The notes under the pieces: generated by a model
Told to the model about the DNA's origin: nothing
Seen by the model: the letters and a program-made list of their open reading frames with translations, nothing else
The model's database searches: none
From: JABDLO01 sp041749255
Lineage (GTDB): Bacteria > Bacteroidota > Bacteroidia > Chitinophagales > Saprospiraceae
Length of the DNA stretch: 64,000 nt
Direction of reading: 5' to 3'
NCBI GenBank assembly: GCA_041749255.1
Contig: JBGTBR010000028.1
Span: forward strand, 71,285-135,284
Program-made: the position numbers and the translations under genes
Shown here: positions 44,641-53,745 of the stretch, piece by piece
How positions within the stretch are numbered: the first letter of the stretch is position 1
How the letters are laid out: each line of letters starts with the position of its first letter

Positions 44641-46026
44641 ATGCAAATTCGTACCAGACTGACACTCCAATTTATTTCCATTTGTGCTGGAATTCTCCTA
44701 ATTTCCTTGTTCTATATATATACTCAGTTTAAAAATAATCTTCTGAATGAATTCAACGAGAGCCTTCATTCTAAGTCAATTATGATTGCTGAAATGGTGG
44801 TGGGAAAAGTATCTGACTATCCGTTTCATAATTTAAATACTCAACCCTTAAATGAATATCAGGATTTGTATAGAGAGAATATTTCTATTTATGATCAAGC
44901 AGGTCAGATGATTTATTCTTTTAATCCAAACTCTTCTGATTTACCCCGAAATAAACTAGCGGAAATAATTTCAAGAAAAAAATATTTATTTAGTTCTGAG
45001 GATTATCAGTCTGTTGGTATCATTTACACCAATCAAAAAGGGCTCAAATTTGTAGTAGTAGCCGAAGGAATGTTTAATCCGCTTCATTTAGAAAACTTAA
45101 CCAGAATTCTGCTTTATGTATTTTTCTTATGCATTTCGCTAATTTCTTTAGGAGGATGGATTTTTGCGGGTCAGGCGCTGGCTCCTATCCGGTCTATAAT
45201 GAACCAGGTTGATGAAATTATACCTAATGATCTGGGAAATAGATTGAAGATGTCAACGCAAGGAGATGAAATTTCGAGGCTTGTCATTACTTTTAACAGA
45301 CTTCTGGATAGAATTCAAAAGGCTTTTAAACTGCAGGAAATGTTTTTATCCAACATCTCTCATGAAATCAAAAATCCATTAAATATCATCATTTCACAAA
45401 TTGAAGTAACCCTTGCACGTGATAGAAAAGTAGAAGAATATTTAGAAGTATTGGATTCTGTTCGTAAGGAAAGCATGGAACTCAATGAAGTGGGAGATAA
45501 GTTATTGCAACTTGCAAAAGTAACATCTGAAGGAACAGTGATTCATTTTAGTCCCATACGTATCGATGAATTGGTATGGCAATCCAGGAATTCTTTGATA
45601 AAATCAAGTCCTGAATTTAAAGTACATATTGAAGTGAAGCAATTACCAGAGGACGAATCTAAGCTTTACACACAAGCCAACGAACATCTGCTTAAGATAT
45701 GCCTGATAAATATTATGGAAAATGGCTGTAAATTTAGTTCTGACCATAGTATAAGGGTAGCATTGAGCATGAAGGACCATGATAGGATTATGTTGGTCAT
45801 AACGGATAAAGGTCCAGGAATTTCCAAAGAGGAAATAGACCTGATATTCAACCCATTTTATAGGGGAAGACATGTCAGTAAAATTAAGGGAGCGGGCATA
45901 GGACTGACTCTAGCAAAAACAATTCTTGAATTGCATAACATTGAATTGCAAGTGGATAGTGTAACGGATGAAGGCACTCATTTTGTTTTAATTTTTCCTA
46001 AATTCCAAAATAGAACTGAGTCATGA
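44641..46026 (+). CDS. Sensor histidine kinase (HAMP-HisKA-HATPase)
   Basis: A 461-residue membrane sensor. The first membrane helix is at about 11-28, a periplasmic sensing region spans 29-153, and the second helix is at 154-176. A HAMP segment (about 177-232) leads to the HisKA domain with the phosphorylated H241 in FLSNISHEIKNPLN. The ATPase domain has NIMENGCKF (N box), DKGPGIS (G1) and GAGIGLTLAKTI (G2). Its stop overlaps the start of the downstream haloperoxidase gene (ATGA), which strongly suggests a common function. The ligand is unknown. Confidence 0.93.
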   Translation: MQIRTRLTLQFISICAGILLISLFYIYTQFKNNLLNEFNESLHSKSIMIAEMVVGKVSDYPFHNLNTQPLNEYQDLYRENISIYDQAGQMIYSFNPNSSDLPRNKLAEIISRKKYLFSSEDYQSVGIIYTNQKGLKFVVVAEGMFNPLHLENLTRILLYVFFLCISLISLGGWIFAGQALAPIRSIMNQVDEIIPNDLGNRLKMSTQGDEISRLVITFNRLLDRIQKAFKLQEMFLSNISHEIKNPLNIIISQIEVTLARDRKVEEYLEVLDSVRKESMELNEVGDKLLQLAKVTSEGTVIHFSPIRIDELVWQSRNSLIKSSPEFKVHIEVKQLPEDESKLYTQANEHLLKICLINIMENGCKFSSDHSIRVALSMKDHDRIMLVITDKGPGISKEEIDLIFNPFYRGRHVSKIKGAGIGLTLAKTILELHNIELQVDSVTDEGTHFVLIFPKFQNRTES

Positions 46027-47408
46027 AATTAAATATAATCCATAGAACAATGATATTCATGGCTATGGGCATCGCAGTATTGATTGGTTCTTTCCACAAA
46101 ACTCAAACCGATCCTTATATTAACAGTCACAATGAATTGATAACAGATTGGTATGATGTAATACTTGATGTTGAAACTTACTCTGAGGGTTTCAGATTTC
46201 CTGTAGTTTCGAGAGCATATGCGTATATTGGGATGGCTGCGTACGAATCAGTAATAGATAAAATTTCTCATGACTATGTATCCATTGCTCACAGATTTCC
46301 AGGTTTACAGTTATCTGTTTGCCAGGATCAAAATGAATTGATTACAGGATTGATTTTGAATGCTTGCTATGCCCAAATGATTGAATTGATGTTTCCTCCA
46401 TTGCGTGTGGATGTTCATTTGAAATTAAAAAGTATTGAGTCAAAATGGGAAAATATTTATTCAAGAAATGCTCCACAGAAAGCAACAATAGAATCTATTA
46501 ATCATGGAAAGTCATTGGCGAAAGCTATTTACCAATGGTCAACTACAGATAGTCTGGGTCATTTGTCACATCATTTTAATTATGATAGAAACTATTTACC
46601 AACCATAGGAGAAGGAAAATGGTCACCCTCGAAATATTTACCTATGCCAGCCATGTTACCGTATTGGGGGCAGGTAAGACCGTTTATTGTTATTACAGAT
46701 TCTCTATTAGCAAAACCTCTTCCTGAATACAGTACAGATTCTTCTTCCATTTATTTTAAGCAGGCATTGGAAGTGTACACATTACTTACACCATTAACTA
46801 CAGAAAATATGCAAATAGCAGAATTCTGGATGGATGATCACCCTGGTATTGTTTTTAGTCACCCTGGACATTGGATAGCTATTGCAAATCAAGTAATCAA
46901 AAATGAAAATCCACCTTTAGGAAAAACTTTGGAAACGTATTTAAAGCTAGGGTTTGCCCTACATGATGCATCTGTTGTGTGTTGGAATTCTAAATACAAA
47001 TATAATCTGATAAGACCTGAAGTATTTATCCAGAAATATATTAATCATACATGGAAACCTCATTCTCCTGCACCTTCTCACCCCAGCTATCCTTCAGGCC
47101 ATTCTACTTTTGGTGGTGCAGCTGCAGAAATATTGACAGATCTTTATGGTGAAAATTATTTTTTGGAAGATGAAAGCCATAAAAGGAGGGTTCATTTTAA
47201 AATTAAACCCAGGAAATTTCAATCATTTAAACAGATGGCAATGGAAAATTCTATGTCTCGAATTTTATTGGGCGTACATTTTAGAATGGATTGTGAAGAA
47301 GGAAGAGAACTGGGTACCAAAGTGGGTATGAAAGTTAATCAATTACCATTATATAAGTTGGATAATAAACTTCTCAGCTTTAGTAGGCAATATAAACCGT
47401 ACAAGTAA
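46023..47408 (+). CDS. Vanadium-dependent haloperoxidase / PAP2-superfamily protein, paralogue
   Basis: A 461-residue exported protein homologous over its length to the protein at 42153-43511; the shared order runs from YSEGFRFPVVSRAYAYIG through KYKYNLIRP. The metal/phosphate site is complete: K-x6-RP, PSGH at 357-360 and SR-x5-H at 412-419. The N-terminus (MIFMAMGIAVLIGSF) is a signal or anchor without a lipobox, so it is probably soluble or tethered, unlike its paralogue. It overlaps the histidine kinase gene by 4 bp. Either halide oxidation or phosphate-ester hydrolysis is possible. Confidence 0.85.
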   Translation: MKLNIIHRTMIFMAMGIAVLIGSFHKTQTDPYINSHNELITDWYDVILDVETYSEGFRFPVVSRAYAYIGMAAYESVIDKISHDYVSIAHRFPGLQLSVCQDQNELITGLILNACYAQMIELMFPPLRVDVHLKLKSIESKWENIYSRNAPQKATIESINHGKSLAKAIYQWSTTDSLGHLSHHFNYDRNYLPTIGEGKWSPSKYLPMPAMLPYWGQVRPFIVITDSLLAKPLPEYSTDSSSIYFKQALEVYTLLTPLTTENMQIAEFWMDDHPGIVFSHPGHWIAIANQVIKNENPPLGKTLETYLKLGFALHDASVVCWNSKYKYNLIRPEVFIQKYINHTWKPHSPAPSHPSYPSGHSTFGGAAAEILTDLYGENYFLEDESHKRRVHFKIKPRKFQSFKQMAMENSMSRILLGVHFRMDCEEGRELGTKVGMKVNQLPLYKLDNKLLSFSRQYKPYK

Positions 47409-47517
47409 TTCATTAACTACAACTTTGTTATTTTTTTGATTTAAACCATAATTGCCTTCAGAAACTTTGTTGATAATATGTGGACAATGATAGGATACAT
47501 ATCATAATAAACAGCTA

Positions 47518-47970
47518 TTAATAATCTTTGGCAGAGGCTTCTATATCATCATCTATGCTGTCGTCAAATTTAAAATTTTGCAACTGCCATTTTTCTGACG
47601 GTTTATACAGAAGAAAGGTAAAACGAAGAGGCTGTCGCTCGTACTTTACCAGATACGTATAAAATTTTAAGGAAGTGGTCAGATCTTTTTCCCTGATTTT
47701 TTCAAAACCATTATAATTGCCAATAAGGTCAATAAAGTTTTTTAATTGAAACACCACATTATCTATTGCATCTCTGCTATCCTCCATCATCCATTTATTT
47801 GTGGCAAATGCATTGTATATGGCATCATCCGGACTAACAAAGTATTCTTCAAAAAACTGATCAATAATTTCCTGCGCATGATCCTGGCCATTGGATACAG
47901 ATTGGAAAATGATCATCATGATCGTAGTTATCCAGAAGTACTTTATAAAAGGAAAGAAGCATTGTTTCAC
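47518..47970 (-). CDS. Exported protein of unknown function
   Basis: A 150-residue protein with a signal peptide (residues 1-28, ending VSNGQ). The mature part is acidic, mixed alpha/beta, with a stretch of alternating strands KFYTYLVKYERQPLRFTFLLYKP similar to small NTF2- or cystatin-like folds. No family is recognised. It converges with the haloperoxidase gene and follows the next gene at a distance of 238 bp. Confidence 0.6.
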   Translation of the reverse strand: MKQCFFPFIKYFWITTIMMIIFQSVSNGQDHAQEIIDQFFEEYFVSPDDAIYNAFATNKWMMEDSRDAIDNVVFQLKNFIDLIGNYNGFEKIREKDLTTSLKFYTYLVKYERQPLRFTFLLYKPSEKWQLQNFKFDDSIDDDIEASAKDY

Positions 47971-48208
47971 TGCTGTACTATTTTATGATAAATATAGAAT
48001 ATTTGCGAATAAGTGGAAGTATATCCATTTTAAAATTAATACCGATTGGAAAAGCGAAGTTTTTAGTATACTCAAATTTTGGATTTTTAAAATAAGAGTG
48101 TTCTTCTCTAATTGCATTTCTCGATTTAGAAGGTAAAAGTTGTGTTGCATGATCATTCCATTATCAGCCAAGACCGAGTTGAGAAAGGATAAAACCCCAA
48201 AAATAGAA

Positions 48209-48730
48209 TCAATCCACTCCTGGTTCCGGCCACTGGATGTCCATAATGCGAAGTCGGTTATTCTTTTTTACATTATAGGTACTTGTAGCCACGACTTTTT
48301 TCATAAGGAATCCCAAAAAGATGGCTGTACCACCTATTGCCACTGTATCCCATCCAAAATCCCAGTCTTCGTTCAGAAAATGGGTTACTCCTGCATAGGC
48401 AAACCATCCCCCTCCAAATCTTATTAAAAGATCACCAAATCCCCTTGCCCACCTTTTGTACACTTTTACTTTGGTAATTTCATCGAGTTTTACCATACCA
48501 GACGTAAAATACACCATTTCATTTTCGAATTGGATGGATTCAATTTTTTCATTAAACCATTTTTTCCCTGTTGAAGCAGTTTGATACATGAAGTAGTCTC
48601 CTATAAAGAAGCGGGTAGATACCGGGTTATCATAATGCTCCAATTGAATAAATACTTGCCCGGAAATTGTATGCATCATTCCGGTAAGGAATAAGAGCAT
48701 AAACATATATCTGGATAGTATTACAAACAT
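48209..48730 (-). CDS. Exported protein of unknown function
   Basis: A 173-residue protein with a signal peptide (hydrophobic residues 6-24, cleavage near ISGQ). It then shows a beta-rich segment (NEMVYFTSGMVKLDEITKVKVYK) and a glycine-rich hydrophobic segment (VAIGGTAIFLGFLMKK) that may enter the membrane. It starts 30 bp after rnpA on the same strand and may be co-transcribed. I do not recognise its family. Confidence 0.6.
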   Translation of the reverse strand: MFVILSRYMFMLLFLTGMMHTISGQVFIQLEHYDNPVSTRFFIGDYFMYQTASTGKKWFNEKIESIQFENEMVYFTSGMVKLDEITKVKVYKRWARGFGDLLIRFGGGWFAYAGVTHFLNEDWDFGWDTVAIGGTAIFLGFLMKKVVATSTYNVKKNNRLRIMDIQWPEPGVD

Positions 48731-48760
48731 TTGTCATGATTATACTGCAAAATAAAAAAT

Positions 48761-49147
48761 TTACCCGGAATTTAGATGAGTAGCAAGCCGGGTGAGTATT
48801 TTTTTTGTGGCCAGTTCAATCACTTCGTAATCCACCGCACTCTCAGCTATAAAGACCGCCATGATGGCAAGACTTTGCGTTGAGTCTTTCAATGGATCTG
48901 TGATAAGGTGCTTATTTAACCGGTAAGCTTCTCTCATCCTTCTTTTCAGCGTATTGCGCATCACTGCTTTCCTGAATTTCTTTCTGGGTACAGATGCTGT
49001 ATACAGTACAGGGCTTAATTCCCGCTCAATGGGTAAATAAATGAGTTTTATCGGATAAACAAATATGGATTCACCTTCCTTGAATAGCCGGCTTATGGTT
49101 TTAAGGCTTTTTAATTTTTCGTTTTTGGAAAAAGTGAAACGCATCAT
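48761..49147 (-). CDS. rnpA: Ribonuclease P protein component
   Basis: Protein subunit that assists the RNase P RNA in trimming tRNA 5' ends. The 128-residue basic protein has the family signature RKAVMRNTLKRRMREAYR (about 58-75), an N-terminal FSKNEKLKSLKTISRLFKEG, and the FIAE-type C-terminal segment. It lies about 145 bp downstream of rpmH, the usual bacterial order, but a terminator-like hairpin stands between them. Confidence 0.93.
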   Translation of the reverse strand: MMRFTFSKNEKLKSLKTISRLFKEGESIFVYPIKLIYLPIERELSPVLYTASVPRKKFRKAVMRNTLKRRMREAYRLNKHLITDPLKDSTQSLAIMAVFIAESAVDYEVIELATKKILTRLATHLNSG

Positions 49148-49234
49148 AAAGGGTGGAGTAATAATATAAACAATTTCTTTAAGGTTAAAAACAGGGCTTT
49201 ACGCATTAAAGATACTCTATGGGTTTGGGGAAAT

Positions 49235-49268
49235 AAAAAATCCGGATAACCAATTAAGCGATCCGGAT
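49235..49268 (-). terminator. Terminator between rpmH and rnpA
   Basis: On the minus strand ATCCGGAT (49268-49261) pairs with ATCCGGAT (49247-49240), a self-complementary 8-mer present twice, with a 13-base loop and then TTTTT. It would let rpmH be expressed above rnpA. Confidence 0.65.
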
Positions 49269-49292
49269 ATTTTAGAAGTTTATGGTGTAAGA

Positions 49293-49448
49293 CTATTTCA
49301 ATCCTTTTTCATCAGAAACAGTAAGCCTTAGTCTTCCCTTAGCTCTTCTTCTGGCCAATACTTTTCTACCGTTTTTTGTACTCATTCTTGACCTGAAACC
49401 ATGCTTATTGGCTCTTTTTCTTCTCGACGGTTGATATGTTCTTTTCAT
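49293..49448 (-). CDS. rpmH: 50S ribosomal protein L34
   Basis: A 51-residue, highly basic ribosomal protein. It begins MKRTYQPSRRKRANKHGFR and continues RMSTKNGRKVLARRRAKGR, the L34 signature, with a short Bacteroidota-type C-terminal tail ending EKGLK and TAG. A TACTTTTG -7 box (49484-49477) lies 29 bp upstream of the ATG. rnpA follows downstream. Confidence 0.96.
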   Translation of the reverse strand: MKRTYQPSRRKRANKHGFRSRMSTKNGRKVLARRRAKGRLRLTVSDEKGLK

Positions 49449-49476
49449 CTTTTATCTCTTTTTTTCAAAGTGGCTG

Positions 49477-49484
49477 CAAAAGTA
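49477..49484 (-). promoter_or_regulatory. Candidate rpmH -7 element
   Basis: TACTTTTG on the minus strand, a perfect TAnnTTTG match 29 bp before the rpmH start. No -33 box at the expected spacing. Confidence 0.4.
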
Positions 49485-49520
49485 ATGTGAATAAATTAAT
49501 AATCCTAATAATTTAGGATC

Positions 49521-51230
49521 TTATCCATTCATAGAAATTAAAAATTCTTCATTGCTTTTTGTACCAATCATATACTTCCGCAAAAACTCCATAGCTTCAT
49601 CGGGTTTCATATCGGCAAGATGCTTCCTGAGAATAAACATTCTCTTGAGCATACCTTCATCCAATAATAGCTCTTCTCTACGTGTACTTGACTTAGTGAG
49701 ATCAATTGCGGGATATAACCTTTTATTTGCCAGAGATCTGTCCAATTGTAATTCCATGTTCCCGGTACCTTTAAATTCTTCGAAAATAACTTCGTCCATT
49801 TTTGAACCGGTGTCGATAAGAGCAGTGGCTAAAATGGTCATAGATCCACCACCTTCAATGTTTCTAGCGGCGCCAAAGAATTTTTTGGGTTTATGGAGGG
49901 CGTTGGCCTCCACACCACCAGACAACACCCGTCCGCTCGTAGGAGCTACCGTGTTATAGGCTCTTGCCAACCTCGTAATAGAATCAAGCAATATCACCAC
50001 ATCATGTCCGCTCTCAACAAGTCTTTTTGCTTTAGCCAACACGATATTGGCTACTCTGACATGATTGTCTGCTGGTTCGTCAAATGTAGACGCTATTACC
50101 TCTGCATTGACACTTCTTTTCATGTCGGTCACTTCCTCAGGTCTTTCGTCTATCAACAAAACGATGAGATAACACTCAGGGTGATTATGAGCAATGGCGT
50201 TGGCAATATCTTTTAATAAAAATGTCTTTCCGGTTTTTGGTTGTGCGACGATTAATCCCCTTTGACCTTTTCCGATAGGAGTAAATAAATCGATCATCCT
50301 GTTACCGTAATCTTTACCTGCAGGATGAGTGGTTAAGCTAAATTTTTCTTCCGGGAATAGAGGAGTTAAATAGTCAAAAGGTACTCTTTCTCTAAGTTGC
50401 TCAGGAGTAAGACCATTGATTTTTGATACCCTCAAGAGGGCGAAATATTTTTCCCCTTCTTTGGGCGGTCGGACTGCTCCTCGAACGGTGTCACCGGTTT
50501 TCAGACCAAATAGTTTGATTTGGGAAGGAGATACATAAATATCGTCAGGAGATGACAAGTAATTATAATCGGATGATCGTAAAAATCCGTAACCATCTGC
50601 CATCATTTCCAATATACCCTCTGCTTCTATAACGCCTTCCAATTCAGGTACGAATTTCGGAGCTTGAGGTTTTGGACTTTCTTTTACATTTTCCTGTCTT
50701 CTGTGATCGCGATCCTGTTCAGATCTGTTATCACCAGAAGTATTCCTTTGTGGAGCATTTCTTGGTGTATGTTCGCGTTTCCTGTCCGGTTGTCTGGAAT
50801 CCGGTTGTCTTGATTCGGGTTGTCTTGATTCGGGTTGTCTTTTATCGGGTTGTCTGGAGTCAGGTGGTCGGGAATCGGAGGTATCTTCTCTACTTTCTGA
50901 CTTTGCATGTCTTCCATTCGCTGGAGAATTTGTCATGGTAGGGGTGGGTTTTCGAATTCTCCTTCTCCTTCTGGCTTCTTCTTCCTCACTGAGATCTTCC
51001 TTCTTTTCTGGAGCATTCATCTCTTTTCCGGAAGTTTCTTTTTTAATCGGAGTTTCTCTGGGTTTTTCGGATGATTTCTCTTTATTTTCCCCTTTAAGAG
51101 CCTGCTGATCGAGTATTTTGTAGATGAGATCCTGTTTGCTCAGTCTCTTGAAAGATTTTAAATTGAGCTGTTCTGCTAATTCTCTTAGTTCAGGAACGAG
51201 CATTTCGTTCAATTGCAAGATGTCGTACAT
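49521..51230 (-). CDS. rho: Transcription termination factor Rho, with repeat-rich N-terminal insert
   Basis: RNA-dependent hexameric ATPase that ends transcription. Residues 1-45 form the Rho N-terminal helical domain (LVPELRELAEQLNLKSFKRLSKQDLIYKI). Residues about 46-195 are a low-complexity charged insert. The RNA-binding cold-shock-like domain (GILEMMADGYGFLRS) and the motor domain follow, with Walker A AQPKTGKTFLLKD (about 329-341) and VILLDSITRLARAYN. The 569-residue length exceeds the ~420 of E. coli because of the insert, a known tendency in Bacteroidota. Probable promoter at 51365-51394. Confidence 0.96.
   Translation of the reverse strand: MYDILQLNEMLVPELRELAEQLNLKSFKRLSKQDLIYKILDQQALKGENKEKSSEKPRETPIKKETSGKEMNAPEKKEDLSEEEEARRRRRIRKPTPTMTNSPANGRHAKSESREDTSDSRPPDSRQPDKRQPESRQPESRQPDSRQPDRKREHTPRNAPQRNTSGDNRSEQDRDHRRQENVKESPKPQAPKFVPELEGVIEAEGILEMMADGYGFLRSSDYNYLSSPDDIYVSPSQIKLFGLKTGDTVRGAVRPPKEGEKYFALLRVSKINGLTPEQLRERVPFDYLTPLFPEEKFSLTTHPAGKDYGNRMIDLFTPIGKGQRGLIVAQPKTGKTFLLKDIANAIAHNHPECYLIVLLIDERPEEVTDMKRSVNAEVIASTFDEPADNHVRVANIVLAKAKRLVESGHDVVILLDSITRLARAYNTVAPTSGRVLSGGVEANALHKPKKFFGAARNIEGGGSMTILATALIDTGSKMDEVIFEEFKGTGNMELQLDRSLANKRLYPAIDLTKSSTRREELLLDEGMLKRMFILRKHLADMKPDEAMEFLRKYMIGTKSNEEFLISMNG
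50781..50876 (-). repeat. 15-bp tandem repeat inside rho encoding DSRQP-type pentapeptides
   Basis: Six to seven in-frame 15-bp units encode DSRPP, DSRQP, DKRQP, ESRQP, ESRQP, DSRQP and a last DRKRE, residues 119-153 of Rho. The unit length keeps the frame, so copy number can change without breaking the protein. Confidence 0.8.
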
Positions 51231-51706
51231 TAGTTTAATTTAAATAGATTAGTTATACGAAAAATATATTGCGGTAGTTAAAACCTGTTAATTCTGATTG
51301 AAAAAGTGGAATTTAGGGCAGCCACCAAAATTGTGTGCAAAAAGAAAAGTGCTGATTTGCACTGCAAAAATACATTTAATATTTAATATTCAAAATAGTA
51401 CCTTTGCATTTCTTAAATATTTTTTTCAAGAAAAAAGTTTTAGCAACTAGCCAATATTGATATTTAACAGGCAATATAGCAATAAAAATTTGTAAATCCG
51501 TGCTTATTTTTATTTGTTATTGGTGCTTTGATCAAAAATATAGATTATAGTGAGCCTTGCGAATATTGTCTTTTTTATTTTTAAGGTGATATATGTTGAG
51601 TTTTTATGCGGTTTATATGTATATTATTACCCTTTTTTAATGCTTTATAATCATACTTGGACTTCATATTTATAAAATTTTCTTTAATATTTTTAATAAC
51701 TGATCA
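51231..51706. other. Divergent rho/serS intergenic region
   Basis: 476 bp, very AT-rich. On the minus strand TTTG (51394-51391), 18 bases, then TATTTTTG (51372-51365) form a candidate rho promoter about 135 bp before its start. On the plus strand TACCTTTG (51399-51406) is a perfect -7 box that could drive serS with a leader of about 290 bases. I see no T-box or terminator in that leader. Confidence 0.45.
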
Positions 51707-52981
51707 ATGCTTGAAATAAATAACATCAGACAGCATAAGGATAATGTGATTAATGGCCTTAAGAAAAGAGATTTTCAGGATTTTTTATTTCTGGTTGAAA
51801 ATGCGATTGCTCTTGATGATAAACGCAAGGAAAACCAAACAACTCTTGACCTGACTCTTTCTGAGGTTAACCGGATGTCAAAAGAGGTAGCCAGGTTGTT
51901 CAAAGAGGGAAAAACCGGAGATGCCAATGTGATTCGGAACAAAGTTTCCGATATGAAAGAAGACATCAAAGCCCGTGAGGAAGAATTGAGAAAGGTAAAG
52001 TCCGAATTAGAGGTAGTCTTACTTTCTATTCCGAATGTACCTCATGAATTGGTACCTAAAGGTTCATCACAAACAGACAATGAAATTTACAAAGATTGGC
52101 CTGCTGCTCTACCAGATTATTCCAATTTGTATTTACCACATTGGGAAATAGCAAATACAAAAAATATTTTTGATTTAAAGTTGGGAGTCAAGATTACTGG
52201 AGCGGGATTTCCGGTCTTTAGAGGAAAAGGTGCCCGCCTTCAGCGATCGCTTATACAGTTTTTTCTGGATGAGGCCGTACATGCCGGATACGAAGAAATC
52301 GCACCACCTCTTTTGGTTAATCCGGAAACTGCAAGAGGTACCGGTCAACTTCCCGACAAAGAAGGTCAGATGTATTATATACAGGAAGACGAACTTTATT
52401 TGATACCCACAGCAGAGGTACCTGTGACGAATATTTTCAGAGATGAGATTATAGATCCGGCTGATTTTCCCATCAAGCTCACGGCCTACACACCATGTTT
52501 CAGACGTGAGGCCGGCTCTTATGGAGCTGATGTAAAAGGTTTAAATCGGGTTCATCAGTTTGATAAAGTAGAGATCGTGCAAATACAACATCCCGATAAG
52601 TCTTATGAAACTTTAGACGAAATGGTTTCACATGTAGAGGAATTACTCATTAAGCTGGAACTGCCATACAGGATACTGCGTTTATGTGGTGGTGATTTGG
52701 GATTTGCTTCAGCGATGACGTATGATTTTGAAGTGTATTCTGCTGTGCAGAAGCGATGGCTGGAAGTGAGTTCTGTATCTAACTTTGAAACTTTTCAAAC
52801 CAATAGAATGAAAATTCGATTTAAAGATGAAAAAGGAAAATCAGTATTGGCTCATACTCTGAACGGAAGTGCACTCGCATTGGCAAGGATTATAGCTGCC
52901 ATCCTCGAGAATCATCAAACAACAGAGGGAGTTGTAATTCCGGAGGTTCTGAGAAAGTATACCGGTTTTTCAATTATTTAG
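51707..52981 (+). CDS. serS: Seryl-tRNA synthetase
   Basis: Charges tRNA-Ser with serine. The 424-residue class II enzyme has the N-terminal coiled-coil arm that grips the tRNA (about 25-100), motif 2 in TPCFRREAGSYGADVKGLNR, and motif 3 in LNGSALALARIIAAILENHQ. The active-site IPTAEVPVTN is also present. Length is normal. It is followed 25 bp later by a peptidase gene on the same strand. Confidence 0.97.
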   Translation: MLEINNIRQHKDNVINGLKKRDFQDFLFLVENAIALDDKRKENQTTLDLTLSEVNRMSKEVARLFKEGKTGDANVIRNKVSDMKEDIKAREEELRKVKSELEVVLLSIPNVPHELVPKGSSQTDNEIYKDWPAALPDYSNLYLPHWEIANTKNIFDLKLGVKITGAGFPVFRGKGARLQRSLIQFFLDEAVHAGYEEIAPPLLVNPETARGTGQLPDKEGQMYYIQEDELYLIPTAEVPVTNIFRDEIIDPADFPIKLTAYTPCFRREAGSYGADVKGLNRVHQFDKVEIVQIQHPDKSYETLDEMVSHVEELLIKLELPYRILRLCGGDLGFASAMTYDFEVYSAVQKRWLEVSSVSNFETFQTNRMKIRFKDEKGKSVLAHTLNGSALALARIIAAILENHQTTEGVVIPEVLRKYTGFSII

Positions 52982-53006
52982 TAAACAAAACAAAAGTTAT
53001 ACAATT

Positions 53007-53699
53007 ATGAGTATCGGTTATTTTGTCATTTTAGGTATTTTTTCCTTGGTAGGTATGTTGATCAGCAATCAACTCAAATCTAAATTTAATAAATACAGCA
53101 AAATTAGAATCTCCAGTAATTTAAGCGGAGCAGAAATTGCAAAAACCATGCTTAACCACTATGGCATTCACGATGTAAGTATAATCCAGGGTCAGGGTTT
53201 TTTAACTGACCATTACAATCCCACGACGAAAACAGTGTCATTATCTCCGGAGGTATATGGGGGAAGAAGTATAGCTTCTGCGGCGGTGGCAGCCCACGAA
53301 TGTGGTCATGCCGTACAACATGCCACTGCCTATAATATGCTGACTTTGAGGTCTAAACTGGTACCAGTGGTTCAGTTCTCATCTAAAATTCAACAATTTT
53401 TATTTATTGCTGTCATATTTGGAATGGGAGCCAACATGGGGGGAAATACTTTCCTTCTTATACTGGTAGCCACTTTTGGTTTAACCGCTTTATTTTCCAT
53501 TGTAACCTTGCCTGTCGAATTTGATGCCAGCAGAAGAGCTTTGGCATGGCTTGACAATTCGGGGGTAACAGCAGGAAAGGAATACGATGGCGCCAAAGAT
53601 GCCTTGTGGTGGGCAGCTATGACGTATGTTTCTCAGGCTTTGGCTTCTCTTGTAGTATTTTTATATTTTCTGATGAAGTTTATGGGTTCAAGACAATAA
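53007..53699 (+). CDS. YugP-like zinc-dependent membrane metallopeptidase
   Basis: A 230-residue membrane peptidase of the YugP family. One membrane helix is near residues 4-20, the zinc-binding HECGH (H97, E98, H101) lies in AAVAAHECGHAVQH, and two or three further helices are near 118-137, 140-165 and 205-225. A FDASRRAL motif provides the likely third ligand region. The substrate of the family is not known. It follows serS by 25 bp and precedes frr by 46 bp. Confidence 0.9.
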   Translation: MSIGYFVILGIFSLVGMLISNQLKSKFNKYSKIRISSNLSGAEIAKTMLNHYGIHDVSIIQGQGFLTDHYNPTTKTVSLSPEVYGGRSIASAAVAAHECGHAVQHATAYNMLTLRSKLVPVVQFSSKIQQFLFIAVIFGMGANMGGNTFLLILVATFGLTALFSIVTLPVEFDASRRALAWLDNSGVTAGKEYDGAKDALWWAAMTYVSQALASLVVFLYFLMKFMGSRQ

Positions 53700-53745
53700 A
53701 AAAAAGAATTTTATATATTTGTCTCATACAGAAATCAGAAGCTAA

